64,000 nt of DNA from Planctomycetaceae bacterium. Lineage in GTDB: Bacteria; Planctomycetota; Planctomycetia; Planctomycetales; Planctomycetaceae. Below the pieces are notes generated by a model. The model was not told the DNA's origin. It ran no database searches and worked only from the letters and a program-made list of their open reading frames with translations. Numbering within the stretch: the first letter of the stretch is position 1; every line of letters starts with the position of its first letter. Position numbers and translations under genes: made by a program. Location: NCBI GenBank assembly GCA_020638955.1, contig JACKHO010000004.1, forward strand, positions 1 through 64,000, written 5' to 3'. Shown here piece after piece: positions 54,826-63,401 of the stretch.

Positions 54826-56460
54826 ATGACACTCGATCCCAACTCACCATGGGCAATTGCACAAGGTGCGCAGCCCACAGTTCCAGCAATTTCACACAGA
54901 GATGTCGGTCAGCTTTGTAGTTACTGGATTAGAAATCGAGCACTATTCCAGCAGGTTAGGCCGCTTCTCACTGAAATCCACTTCGGTCCTTTGATTCAGT
55001 TTCAGTTTGTGTTCACGGCGCTTTGCGTCGCAGAACGTCAATACGGTACCTGGAATGAACGGATTCTCTGTGACATTATCACGGACCAAGCAGTGAGCAC
55101 TTCGGAGACATTGCTCGAAGGGCAACTTGAATTACTCACATCGCCATTTGAAGGCGGCTTCATTCACGACGCAGTTACCGCCGGTCAGCTGTCTCATGTC
55201 GAAATGGACCATGCCGTGCAACTTCAAGAGCGATTTCTCCGAGAGAAAACCGTGTACTTGCCGCTGCGGAATTACGTCAACCCTTCACGAGTCGGAAACC
55301 AGACCCGTCCTGACAATGTCAGTGAGTTCCTGGAGTCCCTTGTCCGGCAAGAAAGCAGTATCTCCAGTCTGGTTGCGACGAACCCACGGTCGGTGCTCGA
55401 TCTCTGGGGTGACCACGAAGACCGGCTGGATCAACTTCGTGGAAGACACATGGTCGGCCTCGAAACCGGGTTGCCAACGCTTGATCGCAGCCTCCTCGGC
55501 CTTCGAGGTGTGACGCTGCTAGGTGCGGCTCCGGGAGCTGGAAAGACTGTGCTGTGCCTTCAGTTGTCACATGGAGTCTGCACCCACTCGCATACGAATA
55601 ATGCAATCGTTGTGTTCTTTTCCCTTGAGTTGTCGCGTGACGAACTCTTGACTCGTCTGAAATGCCATCTCACCCACACATCATGGAAGGATTATGTACG
55701 CGGCGGTGAGGCTATGAACGGAGAATTTGCATTTACAGAAGCAATGGCAACTGCACGAGACGAGGCGTTTACACTCCTGAGGGATCGTGATATCGGCCGA
55801 CGTCTCTACATTGTTGACCGGGAGGACATTCGACACCACTCGGCCGAAACTTTCGCACGAATCGTCAACAATTGCAGGCAATCGGTTGGCGCGGAAAAAG
55901 TCCTCGTTGTTATTGACTATCTGCAACTGCTGGAGTTGTCGCCAAGCAATGGAACTAAGAGTGACTTAGATGCTGACAAAGCGCGATTCCGAATGATTCA
56001 GCAGATTGCGGAGCAAACTCGGACGCCGGGGAATCTATTCAGTTCGGCTGTGATTGCCATTTCTGAGGCACGTAAGCCGGTCGGTGACTCTCGCAAGAGT
56101 CAGTTGTGGGGCACTGAAATGGCCGATCTGATGGGTACATCACGACTTGGCTACGGAGCAGACGCTGTGCTCATGATGCGTCGCATGAGTGGTGACGACC
56201 TCAACGTCTATTACGGAGAGACGAGCGAAACATCAGAAGCGAGAGTGGATCGCTTTCGTAGTCAAGGTGTAGCACCGCTAGTGCTAAGTATTGGCAAAGG
56301 TCGCGATGGTATGTCGCTGTGTGAGATTCCGTTGGAATTCTTCTTTTGGCGGTCAACGATGAGAGAACTGACACGCGGCAGCCACAGAGAAGTTTCGCTG
56401 CCTGTAAGACCGCACCGTCGACCTCGTGTCAGTACAGCGCCCCAAGGAGCGTCAACTTGA
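54826..56460 (+). CDS. DnaB-like replicative helicase
   Basis: A DnaB/RepA-like ATP-dependent helicase of 544 residues. A helical N-terminal region (residues 1-200) is followed by a RecA-type core: the family start GLETGLPTLDRSLLGLRGVTLL, Walker A GAAPGAGKTVLCLQLS (about residue 235), the E-rich strand VVFFSLELSRDELLTRLKC, Walker B VLVVIDYLQLLE (about 360), and motif 4 AVLMMRRMSGDD. DnaB normally reads GRPGMGKT, so the P-loop here is an atypical GAAPGAGKT. The gene is divergent from the repressor and separated from it by the GATAC operator region, and it is followed with a 4-base TTGA overlap by an uncharacterised gene. It is probably part of the replication module of an integrated element. 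Confidence 0.78.
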   Translation: MTLDPNSPWAIAQGAQPTVPAISHRDVGQLCSYWIRNRALFQQVRPLLTEIHFGPLIQFQFVFTALCVAERQYGTWNERILCDIITDQAVSTSETLLEGQLELLTSPFEGGFIHDAVTAGQLSHVEMDHAVQLQERFLREKTVYLPLRNYVNPSRVGNQTRPDNVSEFLESLVRQESSISSLVATNPRSVLDLWGDHEDRLDQLRGRHMVGLETGLPTLDRSLLGLRGVTLLGAAPGAGKTVLCLQLSHGVCTHSHTNNAIVVFFSLELSRDELLTRLKCHLTHTSWKDYVRGGEAMNGEFAFTEAMATARDEAFTLLRDRDIGRRLYIVDREDIRHHSAETFARIVNNCRQSVGAEKVLVVIDYLQLLELSPSNGTKSDLDADKARFRMIQQIAEQTRTPGNLFSSAVIAISEARKPVGDSRKSQLWGTEMADLMGTSRLGYGADAVLMMRRMSGDDLNVYYGETSETSEARVDRFRSQGVAPLVLSIGKGRDGMSLCEIPLEFFFWRSTMRELTRGSHREVSLPVRPHRRPRVSTAPQGAST

Positions 56461-58103
56461 GTAATGAAATGTCGCGTGTTCTTGGCGAGCGTGCCTTTAT
56501 CGATGGCACACAGAGAGATTTGTTTAATCAAATCGGTCGAATACGCTCACCTTTTCAGAACATCAGCCAGTGGCCGTCTCTCGAGCAAGAGTTTGAGAAC
56601 TCAGCGAAGGATCTCGTTTCGCAAAATTGTATAGAGGATTACATCGATGCGGGAGTTGAGTTCAACTCGGGAATCCCAACACTTCGTCCCGACTCACTAG
56701 CCGCAGAAGATGTCATTCGGAAGCTGGAGAAAACATCAGGTGGCTTCCTGCTGGAATCTGCCGACGGTGTGGTCGCAGTTCGTCTCTTGAGAAGTCGGAA
56801 AAGCCAGCAGCGGTATGGCCTTGGGATTAAACTTGAAGCCATACGAGACAGTGTTGGTACAGATTCTGAAGAGTGCTGGTGGAGACTTCCTGCAAATGTT
56901 CGACTTGGAAGACGAGGTGAACAACTGCTCTGGCTCATTCACGCTGAGGTGATGCGTAACCGAAGATCATTGATTTCACTTCCCGTTTCGACGGTAAAGG
57001 AGGTTGTGTGGGGAAAGAAGCCACCCCGAGATTGGCGTCGAGATGTCGTCCTTTTGTTCAGATCCCTTTCCGAACTTCGTATTGACGTCTTGAACCTGAA
57101 TCGACGAGGTTGGCAACCCAGATTGGGAGCCACTTCCAACCTCGTAGACTATCTTGAGTTCTCCTGGGAACTAGGAGATCTGGCCAGTCAATGTGATTCG
57201 ACCTGCCGGAAAAAGGGAATGCCCGGTAAGCACCATCATATTAGAGTTGGAATCGGACACAGCTTTCTTGGCATTCTGGAGCAGTGCGCAAAACACACAG
57301 AAATGAAAGAGCGTTCATACGACTTCAGCATGGAGAACCGCGTTCGTAGTCAAACAGAACCTGCCTTTCCTTTGTTCAATGCAGTGATCGCGAATACACC
57401 GGGGATGAGAGACTCTGATCGTGTCGTGCTCCAGGGTATTGTTGCCGAAGCGACGGTCAAAGGTGGGAGTCTCAAATTGCAGACCGGAAACATTACGCCT
57501 GGCATCGAAACGCCATGTCCACATTTGGAAGATGAAACCCGTTACATTTCTTTTAACGGTAACGGCAAGAGGCCCGGTTTTGGATATCAACTCGAAGGTT
57601 GTAACAGGACTGGATGGATTTACAAGACTGGAATACTGACCGAAACAAGCGTCAGAAATGATGCGTTTAGACTTTTGCTGCGATCCGTCAAAAGAATTGC
57701 ACAGGATGTAGGGATCATTGCAACGGGGTATTCACGTCGCAACAATCGCTGGCTATCGATTGAAGAATTGCTCAATTTGTCACGATCGAAGACTGGCTGT
57801 GACCGACTGGCTGAACTGATCGTCCGCATTTATGCCTCGGAGCAATTTAGACAAAGATGGCAAGCGCTGTTGCTTGCTGATGAAACAGGGCTTTCAGAAA
57901 TGACAGCTGTCGACGAATTGAACCTCCGCCTTTCGGGATCTGGTCTTACGCATAATCAGATTGCAAGAGAACTACAGGTCAGTCGTCCTTTCGTGTCGAG
58001 CCTGCTTAATGGTCAGCGAGAGTGGCCAAGGGATCGATTCACGCAAGCGACGTCCCTTCTTGAGAGACTTGCCAATCGCGGCGAATTGAAGTCGCCACGG
58101 TAA
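56457..58103 (+). CDS. Unknown protein with C-terminal HTH
   Basis: A protein of 548 residues that I do not recognise as a whole. The last 60 residues form an XRE-like HTH (LTHNQIARELQVSRPFVSSL, then LNGQREWPRDRFTQATSLLE) similar to that of the repressor at 53.9 kb. The remainder is soluble with several WD-like and Arg-rich segments (VRLGRRGEQLLWLIHAEVMR). A replication-initiation or accessory role is inferred only from its position behind the helicase. It starts at TTG 56457, which overlaps the helicase stop (TTGA) and has AAGGAG seven bases upstream; the first in-frame ATG lies at 56469. Confidence 0.7.
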   Translation: MSNEMSRVLGERAFIDGTQRDLFNQIGRIRSPFQNISQWPSLEQEFENSAKDLVSQNCIEDYIDAGVEFNSGIPTLRPDSLAAEDVIRKLEKTSGGFLLESADGVVAVRLLRSRKSQQRYGLGIKLEAIRDSVGTDSEECWWRLPANVRLGRRGEQLLWLIHAEVMRNRRSLISLPVSTVKEVVWGKKPPRDWRRDVVLLFRSLSELRIDVLNLNRRGWQPRLGATSNLVDYLEFSWELGDLASQCDSTCRKKGMPGKHHHIRVGIGHSFLGILEQCAKHTEMKERSYDFSMENRVRSQTEPAFPLFNAVIANTPGMRDSDRVVLQGIVAEATVKGGSLKLQTGNITPGIETPCPHLEDETRYISFNGNGKRPGFGYQLEGCNRTGWIYKTGILTETSVRNDAFRLLLRSVKRIAQDVGIIATGYSRRNNRWLSIEELLNLSRSKTGCDRLAELIVRIYASEQFRQRWQALLLADETGLSEMTAVDELNLRLSGSGLTHNQIARELQVSRPFVSSLLNGQREWPRDRFTQATSLLERLANRGELKSPR

Positions 58104-59298
58104 CCTGTAGTGTAACCTGATTTTCGTGTTGTCGATGACCTCGGTAACCAGAAACTCGCCGCGAGGGTGCAAGGTCGAACTTCGAGGAACACTGTAACTG
58201 CTTTCGGGAAAGCAACTTCTCGCGAAATAGGTATTTGACACTCTTTCCACTCTTTTACCTCGGCGTGGCAATTCTGTCCACGCCGAGGTGAGTATTATTG
58301 TCGATGGAATTGTCCGAGGGGAGAGAACTTAAATTCACGTTGGAACTGCATCGGGGACGACCTGACCGAATCGCAAAATTGCATTTATCTGAGTGGTAAC
58401 GTGACCGCATTCAGGTGTCCAAGTACCTTTTGTGATCACGGGCCAAACTGAAAACCGGGCAATCTGAAAACCGGGCAATGGCCCCTATCACCGTAATACT
58501 GATTCTTGAACCACCCGCGAGTGACCCGTTTATGCTGATCTGGTCCGTTCGGCTGGTGGTTAGAGTGGATGTTTGCGTCTGCCGACCAAAAGTGACTGAA
58601 GCGTATTTTTCGCCGTAAGTGTCGACAGATATGTTGCTTTCTGGCCGTTTCACAGCCAAGCGAAGACACGCCGCACTTGTGAGAATCCGCACTTTGTTGA
58701 CACCGCAATTCCAAAACTGGCAGATGGGACCTAACTGCTATACCGAGGCGATGAAAACCACGATGGATACACCCTCGATGAAGTGATACCGCTGATTCTG
58801 AGTTCGAGTTCTGACAAGGTACGTGGTCACACGGTCGCACGATCAGAAAGGGGTAGCAATCCCAAGGGCAACAGATCATCAACGATCCAGTGGAACATAC
58901 TGGGTAAGCCACCTCCGCTCTGGGCAGGGACACCGGCTAATGACGTGGCCATGGTCAAGCACATGTGGATTGCCAGGGGGACTCTCATGGTGCGTGCCAA
59001 GGGCAATTGGCCACTCGTGTTCGGGCCGTAATTGTTGCCGGTCGTCAATAATAGAATTGTGGCACTCGTCAGGGTCGAGCTCGGGGGCCGACAAACCCTT
59101 ATTCCGGGCGCCTCTGTATTGCGACAGCTCGAAATAGCACGCGCGGTAAATAGGAACCAATCGGAACCGCTCATCGCGAAAGCATCCGACTCGATCGTTG
59201 ACGACCGTCAATGATCATCCAACGCCCTTGAGTTTTGACTTGGCGGCTCCGAAATCGGATAATCCGAAATGCTGCGGAGATGCTTCGAGGAGTTCACT
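58104..59298. other. Gene-poor region with repeat copy A
   Basis: Nearly 1.2 kb without a supported gene. Positions 58410-58660 hold the most diverged copy (A) of the repeat found at 60.4 and 63.5 kb, annotated separately. Other frames on the minus strand (58436-58933, 58827-59174) show no domain and are not called. The next gene has a GAGGAG site near 59286. Confidence 0.5.
58410..58660. repeat. Diverged repeat, copy A
   Basis: Shares the string GGTGTCCAAGTACC (GTGCCCAAGTACCC in copy B) and the hairpin AACCACC...GGTGGTT with copies B (60429-60808) and C (63517-63893). On the minus strand, WSADANIHSNHQPNGPDQ resembles copy C's WSTDAYMPMNHQQDGPVMQ. Identity is visibly lower than between B and C. 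Confidence 0.45.
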
Positions 59299-59868
59299 AT
59301 GAACGACAAGAACGCATCAAAATCAGCCCCCAAATCCTCTCAGTCTCACGTTGATGGAGAGGACCAGTTCCTTGAAGACCTTCGAGGACTCTGGATTCCT
59401 CAGCTTCAGAGTGATCTGGAGGTGCGATACGAACTGGGCGTCATGCTCAATGACAAGCTCGGAAATCCCACTGTGCGTCAGTCGTACGGTTTGGGAACGA
59501 TCGAGCGAGTCTCAAAGGAACTCGAACTCGACAAGTCGGACATCTCAAGAGTGCGTCGATTTGCTGCGATGGCAGAGTCGTTTGAGGCTTTCCAACTAAA
59601 GTATCCGCAAGCCACTTCGTGGACGCGGGTGCGTAATCTGGTTGTCAGCGAAAAGTCTCCCGATCGCTCTGCAGACGGTTACGTTTTGCAGGGCATACTC
59701 CGGTCCGGCAAGTCGATGGTCGAAAAACTGAGTACCGACCACAGACTCCAAGGACCTTTGGTCGACGACATTTGTGCGACCCTACGTGAGTTGTATCCAT
59801 TGGCCGAGGCCAAACTGGGTTTTCAACTGAATGATGACCGCGAGGAAAATCACCAAACCTGTTCGTAG
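59299..59868 (+). CDS. DUF1016-like N-terminal domain protein
   Basis: A protein of 189 residues. The central part (VRYELGVMLNDKLGNPTVRQ, then SYGLGTIERVSKELELDKSDISRVRRFAAM) resembles the N-terminal helical domain of DUF1016/YhcG proteins, whose C-terminal domain is a nuclease. No nuclease domain follows, so it is either a truncated relative or a stand-alone version. The start at 59299 follows GAGGAG by seven bases; an upstream in-frame ATG at 59269 is less supported. The C-terminus is hydrophilic (LGFQLNDDREENHQTCS). Similarity is moderate and the function unknown. Confidence 0.55.
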   Translation: MNDKNASKSAPKSSQSHVDGEDQFLEDLRGLWIPQLQSDLEVRYELGVMLNDKLGNPTVRQSYGLGTIERVSKELELDKSDISRVRRFAAMAESFEAFQLKYPQATSWTRVRNLVVSEKSPDRSADGYVLQGILRSGKSMVEKLSTDHRLQGPLVDDICATLRELYPLAEAKLGFQLNDDREENHQTCS

Positions 59869-60428
59869 GCCCGTGAAGGCTTCAAGCTGACACCACCAAC
59901 GAACGTGAGGTCTGACCGGTAACGGTTGCCTCCTACCAACCTGTTTTGTTGATACCATTTCCAGCGTCTCCGCAGCATTCTTGAATAGTGTTTTTGTGTC
60001 GCCAGTGGGCAAACCCTACTTTTGGCCGGCGGTTCTCACAGGGTTGACCTGCAAACAGTCTGACGTGAGCTTGTCTGCGGAGTCTCACAAGCCCTCACGG
60101 TTTACCAACAAGCTGAAGTGCAAAAGCGAAACTTCCCGATTGGGATGATGGTTGATCTATCGATGTGCTACCCAAAGTAGCTCACTACCCAAAGGCGGAG
60201 ATTTGTTTGCTTTGGTGACCGACGGCCCGTATTCGCCGAAGTAGTTATCTCAGGATTTCCCGGTCCGAGCTGGAGCGATTAAGGGACGAGGAATATGTCG
60301 AGAGTCTCCGGCAGCAAATACTGAGACCTGCCACATTCATCCGGAGATTGAGGATCAGTCCTGCATCGCCGACCTGTAACGCCTGGCTCAATGGCCCGTG
60401 CGAGGTCAGGGTCGGAGGCAGGTGAAAT

Positions 60429-60808
60429 TTGAATCCGTGAGGTAAAAAGCACGCCTGGACTGTGCGTCGTTGCAGCAAAAAAAGGTGCCCAAGTACCCAC
60501 ATTCTACGCGCCCCAAAACCAAAGTGGATCAGGGCCCCAAACGCGAATTTTTGACTGCTGGACCACCAGCGGGTGCGCCTTTGGGGAGGAACCAGACCGC
60601 TCAGCTGGTGGTTTACGGGGATGATGGCATCTGCCAACGAATCGTGACCGAGCGCCGGATTAGGCCATAAGTATCGAACGGCATAACGTTTTCGTCCGCT
60701 TGGGCGGCGTTCCGTGCAGGTCCAGATTTAGGTCATCGACCCCCAAAATCGACCTTTCATGGGGACCGCGACTCCACAACTCTCTGGCGAGCATCATCGC
60801 GAGTACAG
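60429..60808. repeat. Diverged repeat, copy B
   Basis: About 380 bp aligning with copy C (63517-63893). Shared features are GCGTCGTTGCAGCAAAAAA, then GCGCCCCAAAACCAAAGTGG, the hairpin ACCACCAGC (60562-60570) / GCTGGTGGT (60604-60612), and GCGACTCCACAA near the right end. The minus strand reads DAIIPVNHQLSG ... WWSSSQKFAFGALIHFG, close to copy C, but is interrupted by an indel relative to it. Confidence 0.7.
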
Positions 60809-61270
60809 GGGTCTGATTCTTCCCGTCGGTCTCCCTGGCTTCGTGGAGTCTAGTCTCAAAGTGGATTCGAACACGAGACTTCCCCGTCCTTTGAAGGCAA
60901 TGAGTGTGGAACATCTTGCCCGAGCCGCTCCGTTCCGGGCATTGCCACGATCCCATATTCAGGGTCAGGCCCAGTCGAGCGAGTAACCGGAACAGAGAGG
61001 GTTGTAAGGAGGCCAAATCCCAATGAAGTCGCGGCGTTCAGCAGGTAAATCGAAGCACGTTAGCGCGCAGCGGCTGCCGTCTGATTGAGACGTGATGCGT
61101 CGAAGGGTATGATTCAGGGCAACGAATTTCAGCGGCCTTCACCGTGCGGGTCGCGATCAACAAACCAAACCTTGGGGAAATTGACCGTCCACATTCGGGG
61201 TTAGTCCCCCGATGAGAAATCATTGTCGCGAGAGCGGCAAGCTGTTGTCTCCTCCTAAAACCGCCAACCT

Positions 61271-61423
61271 GAGCCTTCGGGCTCATGGAAGTACAGACAC
61301 GGCACTTGGACCGCGCTCCCGTTGCGAGACGGGAGCGTCGGCCAGTGTTGGTCTGTACGCGCCTTGGCGGGCGTTGGAGGAGCGACCTGGTTCGGCGCTC
61401 CTCTTTTCGTTCCGGTACAGACA
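61271..61423 (+). ncRNA. Structured leader or small RNA before the lipoprotein gene
   Basis: A 150-base stretch with several hairpins. In order: GAGCC-UUCG-GGCUC (61271-61284); a closing pair GTACAGAC (61291-61298) with GTCTGTAC (61351-61358); a strong stem CGCTCCCGT (61314-61322) with ACGGGAGCG (61329-61337); and GAGGAGCG (61377-61384) with CGCTCCTC (61396-61403) followed by TTTT, an intrinsic-terminator form. A second GTACAGAC (61415-61422) lies just before the ATG of the next gene and competes for GTCTGTAC. CGCTCC and GGAGCG also each occur twice, so alternative pairings exist. Confidence 0.55.
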
Positions 61424-62152
61424 ATGAGATCGATCCTTCTTCACGCCTTGCTGATGTACGTCCTGTGCTCTGGGTGTTCCAAAGTGGGAAGCAGCAGCCC
61501 AGCATCGACAGAGGTGATTTCCCTTCACCCTGTCTTTCACACACCGATAACCGCGTCGGCTGCTGCGCGACCAGCGGCGCAAGTTGACGTAATCGACGCG
61601 AGCGAGGCCTGGTTCTTTACAGCAGAACTCTACCTCGCCGTTCAATCCAGTAGGTTTCCCCAGGACACGTGGGTGTTATTGCCGATCAACCGTGGTGACT
61701 TTGAAGGATGCATGAAGCGATTTATTCAGTTGCCATTTGAGGTCACAGATGGTGACACCCTGGTATTCAATCTGCTTGACGACGATGAACTAACGAGTGC
61801 GCAGGAGACGTTGATCGTGAATGCATGCCGTGCCTCGGGATACTGCGTTGTGGTCGCGGGCGCGGCTTATTCAGGCGGCTCGGCACAGTTGATTGCTCCC
61901 GTGGCAATGACGGTAGCTGACGTCCTTGGTGAAGCGATTATTGACGACTTTCACTTCCAGAGATTTGAAAACTTGGGAACCGCTGAGTTCACTGCTGTGC
62001 TGCCCCTCCCAGCAAATCCACGTGAATCCAACAAACTCACGCTCCTTGACGATAGCAACTACGCACGGGTGCAACTCAGGCTCTACGGTCCGAGGGTGCC
62101 GCTCGTTCTACAACCCTCTCCTGAATCTGATCCTGTCAATGATCACGAATAG
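61424..62152 (+). CDS. Predicted lipoprotein, unknown
   Basis: A 242-residue protein. The N-terminus MRSILLHALLMYVLCSGCSK has a short hydrophobic stretch and a lipobox ending LCSG-C, so it is probably anchored to a membrane as a lipoprotein. The mature part is a mixed alpha/beta protein without a named domain that I recognise (EAWFFTAELYLAVQSSRFPQ, DTLVFNLLDDDELTSAQETL, QLIAPVAMTVADVLGEAIID). The ATG at 61424 is the first that gives a lipobox; an in-frame ATG at 61322 would place it in the structured leader. Immediately upstream are a terminator-like hairpin and a repeated GTACAGAC element, so its expression may be controlled at the leader. Confidence 0.62.
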   Translation: MRSILLHALLMYVLCSGCSKVGSSSPASTEVISLHPVFHTPITASAAARPAAQVDVIDASEAWFFTAELYLAVQSSRFPQDTWVLLPINRGDFEGCMKRFIQLPFEVTDGDTLVFNLLDDDELTSAQETLIVNACRASGYCVVVAGAAYSGGSAQLIAPVAMTVADVLGEAIIDDFHFQRFENLGTAEFTAVLPLPANPRESNKLTLLDDSNYARVQLRLYGPRVPLVLQPSPESDPVNDHE

Positions 62153-62282
62153 GGAGAAATTGGACCGGCAACGGAGGTACCGGAGCAACGCGGTTCGCTA
62201 AGCCCAGGAAGAATCACTCCGATTGTCTGTATCTAATGTCGCGCATCAGCGATCAAAGCAAACTCATTGCGGAGACTGTCAA

Positions 62283-63401
62283 ATGAAGATTCAAGCAACC
62301 GCTGTCGTCGTGCTCGTTTTCTTCTGTCGAATGTGTTTCGGCCAACAACCGGATTTGTCCGGTTCTTGGATTCTTGAGCACGTCACAGTATTTGAGCAAG
62401 GAGAACGCTCAGTCGATGGACGTCCCAATCTGTTCGGACAAGATGTTGCCGTCCACTTCAAGGCGACCAAGACCCTCACCGGCTACAAGGTTGTCCCAGT
62501 GAAAGTCGACGGAACTCGACCCGACATTGTCATCCAGATTAAGCTCGAACCGCTGGGAGACAGATATCGTGCCGAGTATTCAGATTCCACGGGTGTCAAA
62601 TCGCTGTTTGCTCTGGTTGAAATCAATGGTGGGCAACTTCGGGCCACCTCGCTCATGCTCACGCCTCAAGAGATTCCTGAAGACTTTGCCCCTCCACGTG
62701 ACAAAAGCGTCGTAAAGTTAGTCGCCACATTTCGTCGACCGGATGCAGAGGCAGTCGTCACAGTGAGAGGGCCGTTGGGCGCCATTGTGGCTGTCGGCGG
62801 TGGAAGGCGCGAAATTGGTGACGAGCCGATTACGATTACAACCGAAAAGATTCCCACCGACAACATCAAGCCACTCGACGTCTCTATTTCGCACACGGTT
62901 AACGGTCGTCTGATCAATGACCGTATGCGGCTATGGCTACAAGGTGGAACATCAACGGTCGCCGATTTCTCAGACATTGGTGAGCCCGATGTGGCAAGTC
63001 GCACGTTTCGCTATTGGACTTCTTGCCGCTTCACCCTTTACAAGGGACTCAACGCAGCGGGACAAGCCAAGAACGATCAGGAGCGAACAAAGTCATTGGA
63101 GAAGATGGCGACGGAAATGCGGCACACGCCGAGTCGCGGCGTCGACAAAGAGGCGATTGAAAAGTGGCTGGCAGTTGTGTCGGCAACCGAAACTGCTGTC
63201 GCAAATCGAAAGGACGGGGACGCGAATTTCTACTTGGAATCAATTTTTCGAGGTGCAGCTGGCGATCCGTTTGGTGCGTCGCTAGACCTTCAGAGAGAAG
63301 TGCAGGCCGAGATGGAGGCGTTTCGCAAAGCCTTACTCGAAGTGAAGAACTTCACACCGCTTTTGACACAACGCTACGACACGGAGTTCCCAATTCCATA
63401 G
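62283..63401 (+). CDS. Secreted protein, unknown
   Basis: A 372-residue protein with a signal peptide (MKIQATAVVVLVFFCRMCFG) and a mature part rich in beta strands (LSGSWILEHVTVFEQGERSV, VAVHFKATKTLTGYKVVPVK, RPDIVIQIKLEPLGDRYRAE) with a helical C-terminal third. I do not recognise a domain. GGAG precedes the ATG at 62283 by eight bases; an upstream in-frame ATG at 62223 is less supported. It lies 130 bases after the lipoprotein gene on the same strand. A periplasmic or extracellular role is the only supported inference. Confidence 0.65.
   Translation: MKIQATAVVVLVFFCRMCFGQQPDLSGSWILEHVTVFEQGERSVDGRPNLFGQDVAVHFKATKTLTGYKVVPVKVDGTRPDIVIQIKLEPLGDRYRAEYSDSTGVKSLFALVEINGGQLRATSLMLTPQEIPEDFAPPRDKSVVKLVATFRRPDAEAVVTVRGPLGAIVAVGGGRREIGDEPITITTEKIPTDNIKPLDVSISHTVNGRLINDRMRLWLQGGTSTVADFSDIGEPDVASRTFRYWTSCRFTLYKGLNAAGQAKNDQERTKSLEKMATEMRHTPSRGVDKEAIEKWLAVVSATETAVANRKDGDANFYLESIFRGAAGDPFGASLDLQREVQAEMEAFRKALLEVKNFTPLLTQRYDTEFPIP

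Larger units (their letters stand above)
59869..61423. other. Gene-poor region with repeat copy B and structured leader
   Basis: About 1.55 kb without a supported gene. It holds repeat copy B (60429-60808) and, at its right end, the hairpin cluster leading into the lipoprotein gene. Minus-strand frames at 60245-60637 and 60660-61016 resemble the frame of copy C but are broken relative to each other, so I treat them as repeat DNA. Confidence 0.5.

Noticed and set aside
58436..58933. A 165-codon minus-strand frame
   Set aside because: Cys-rich, with no domain, and partly contained in repeat copy A; more likely repeat-derived.
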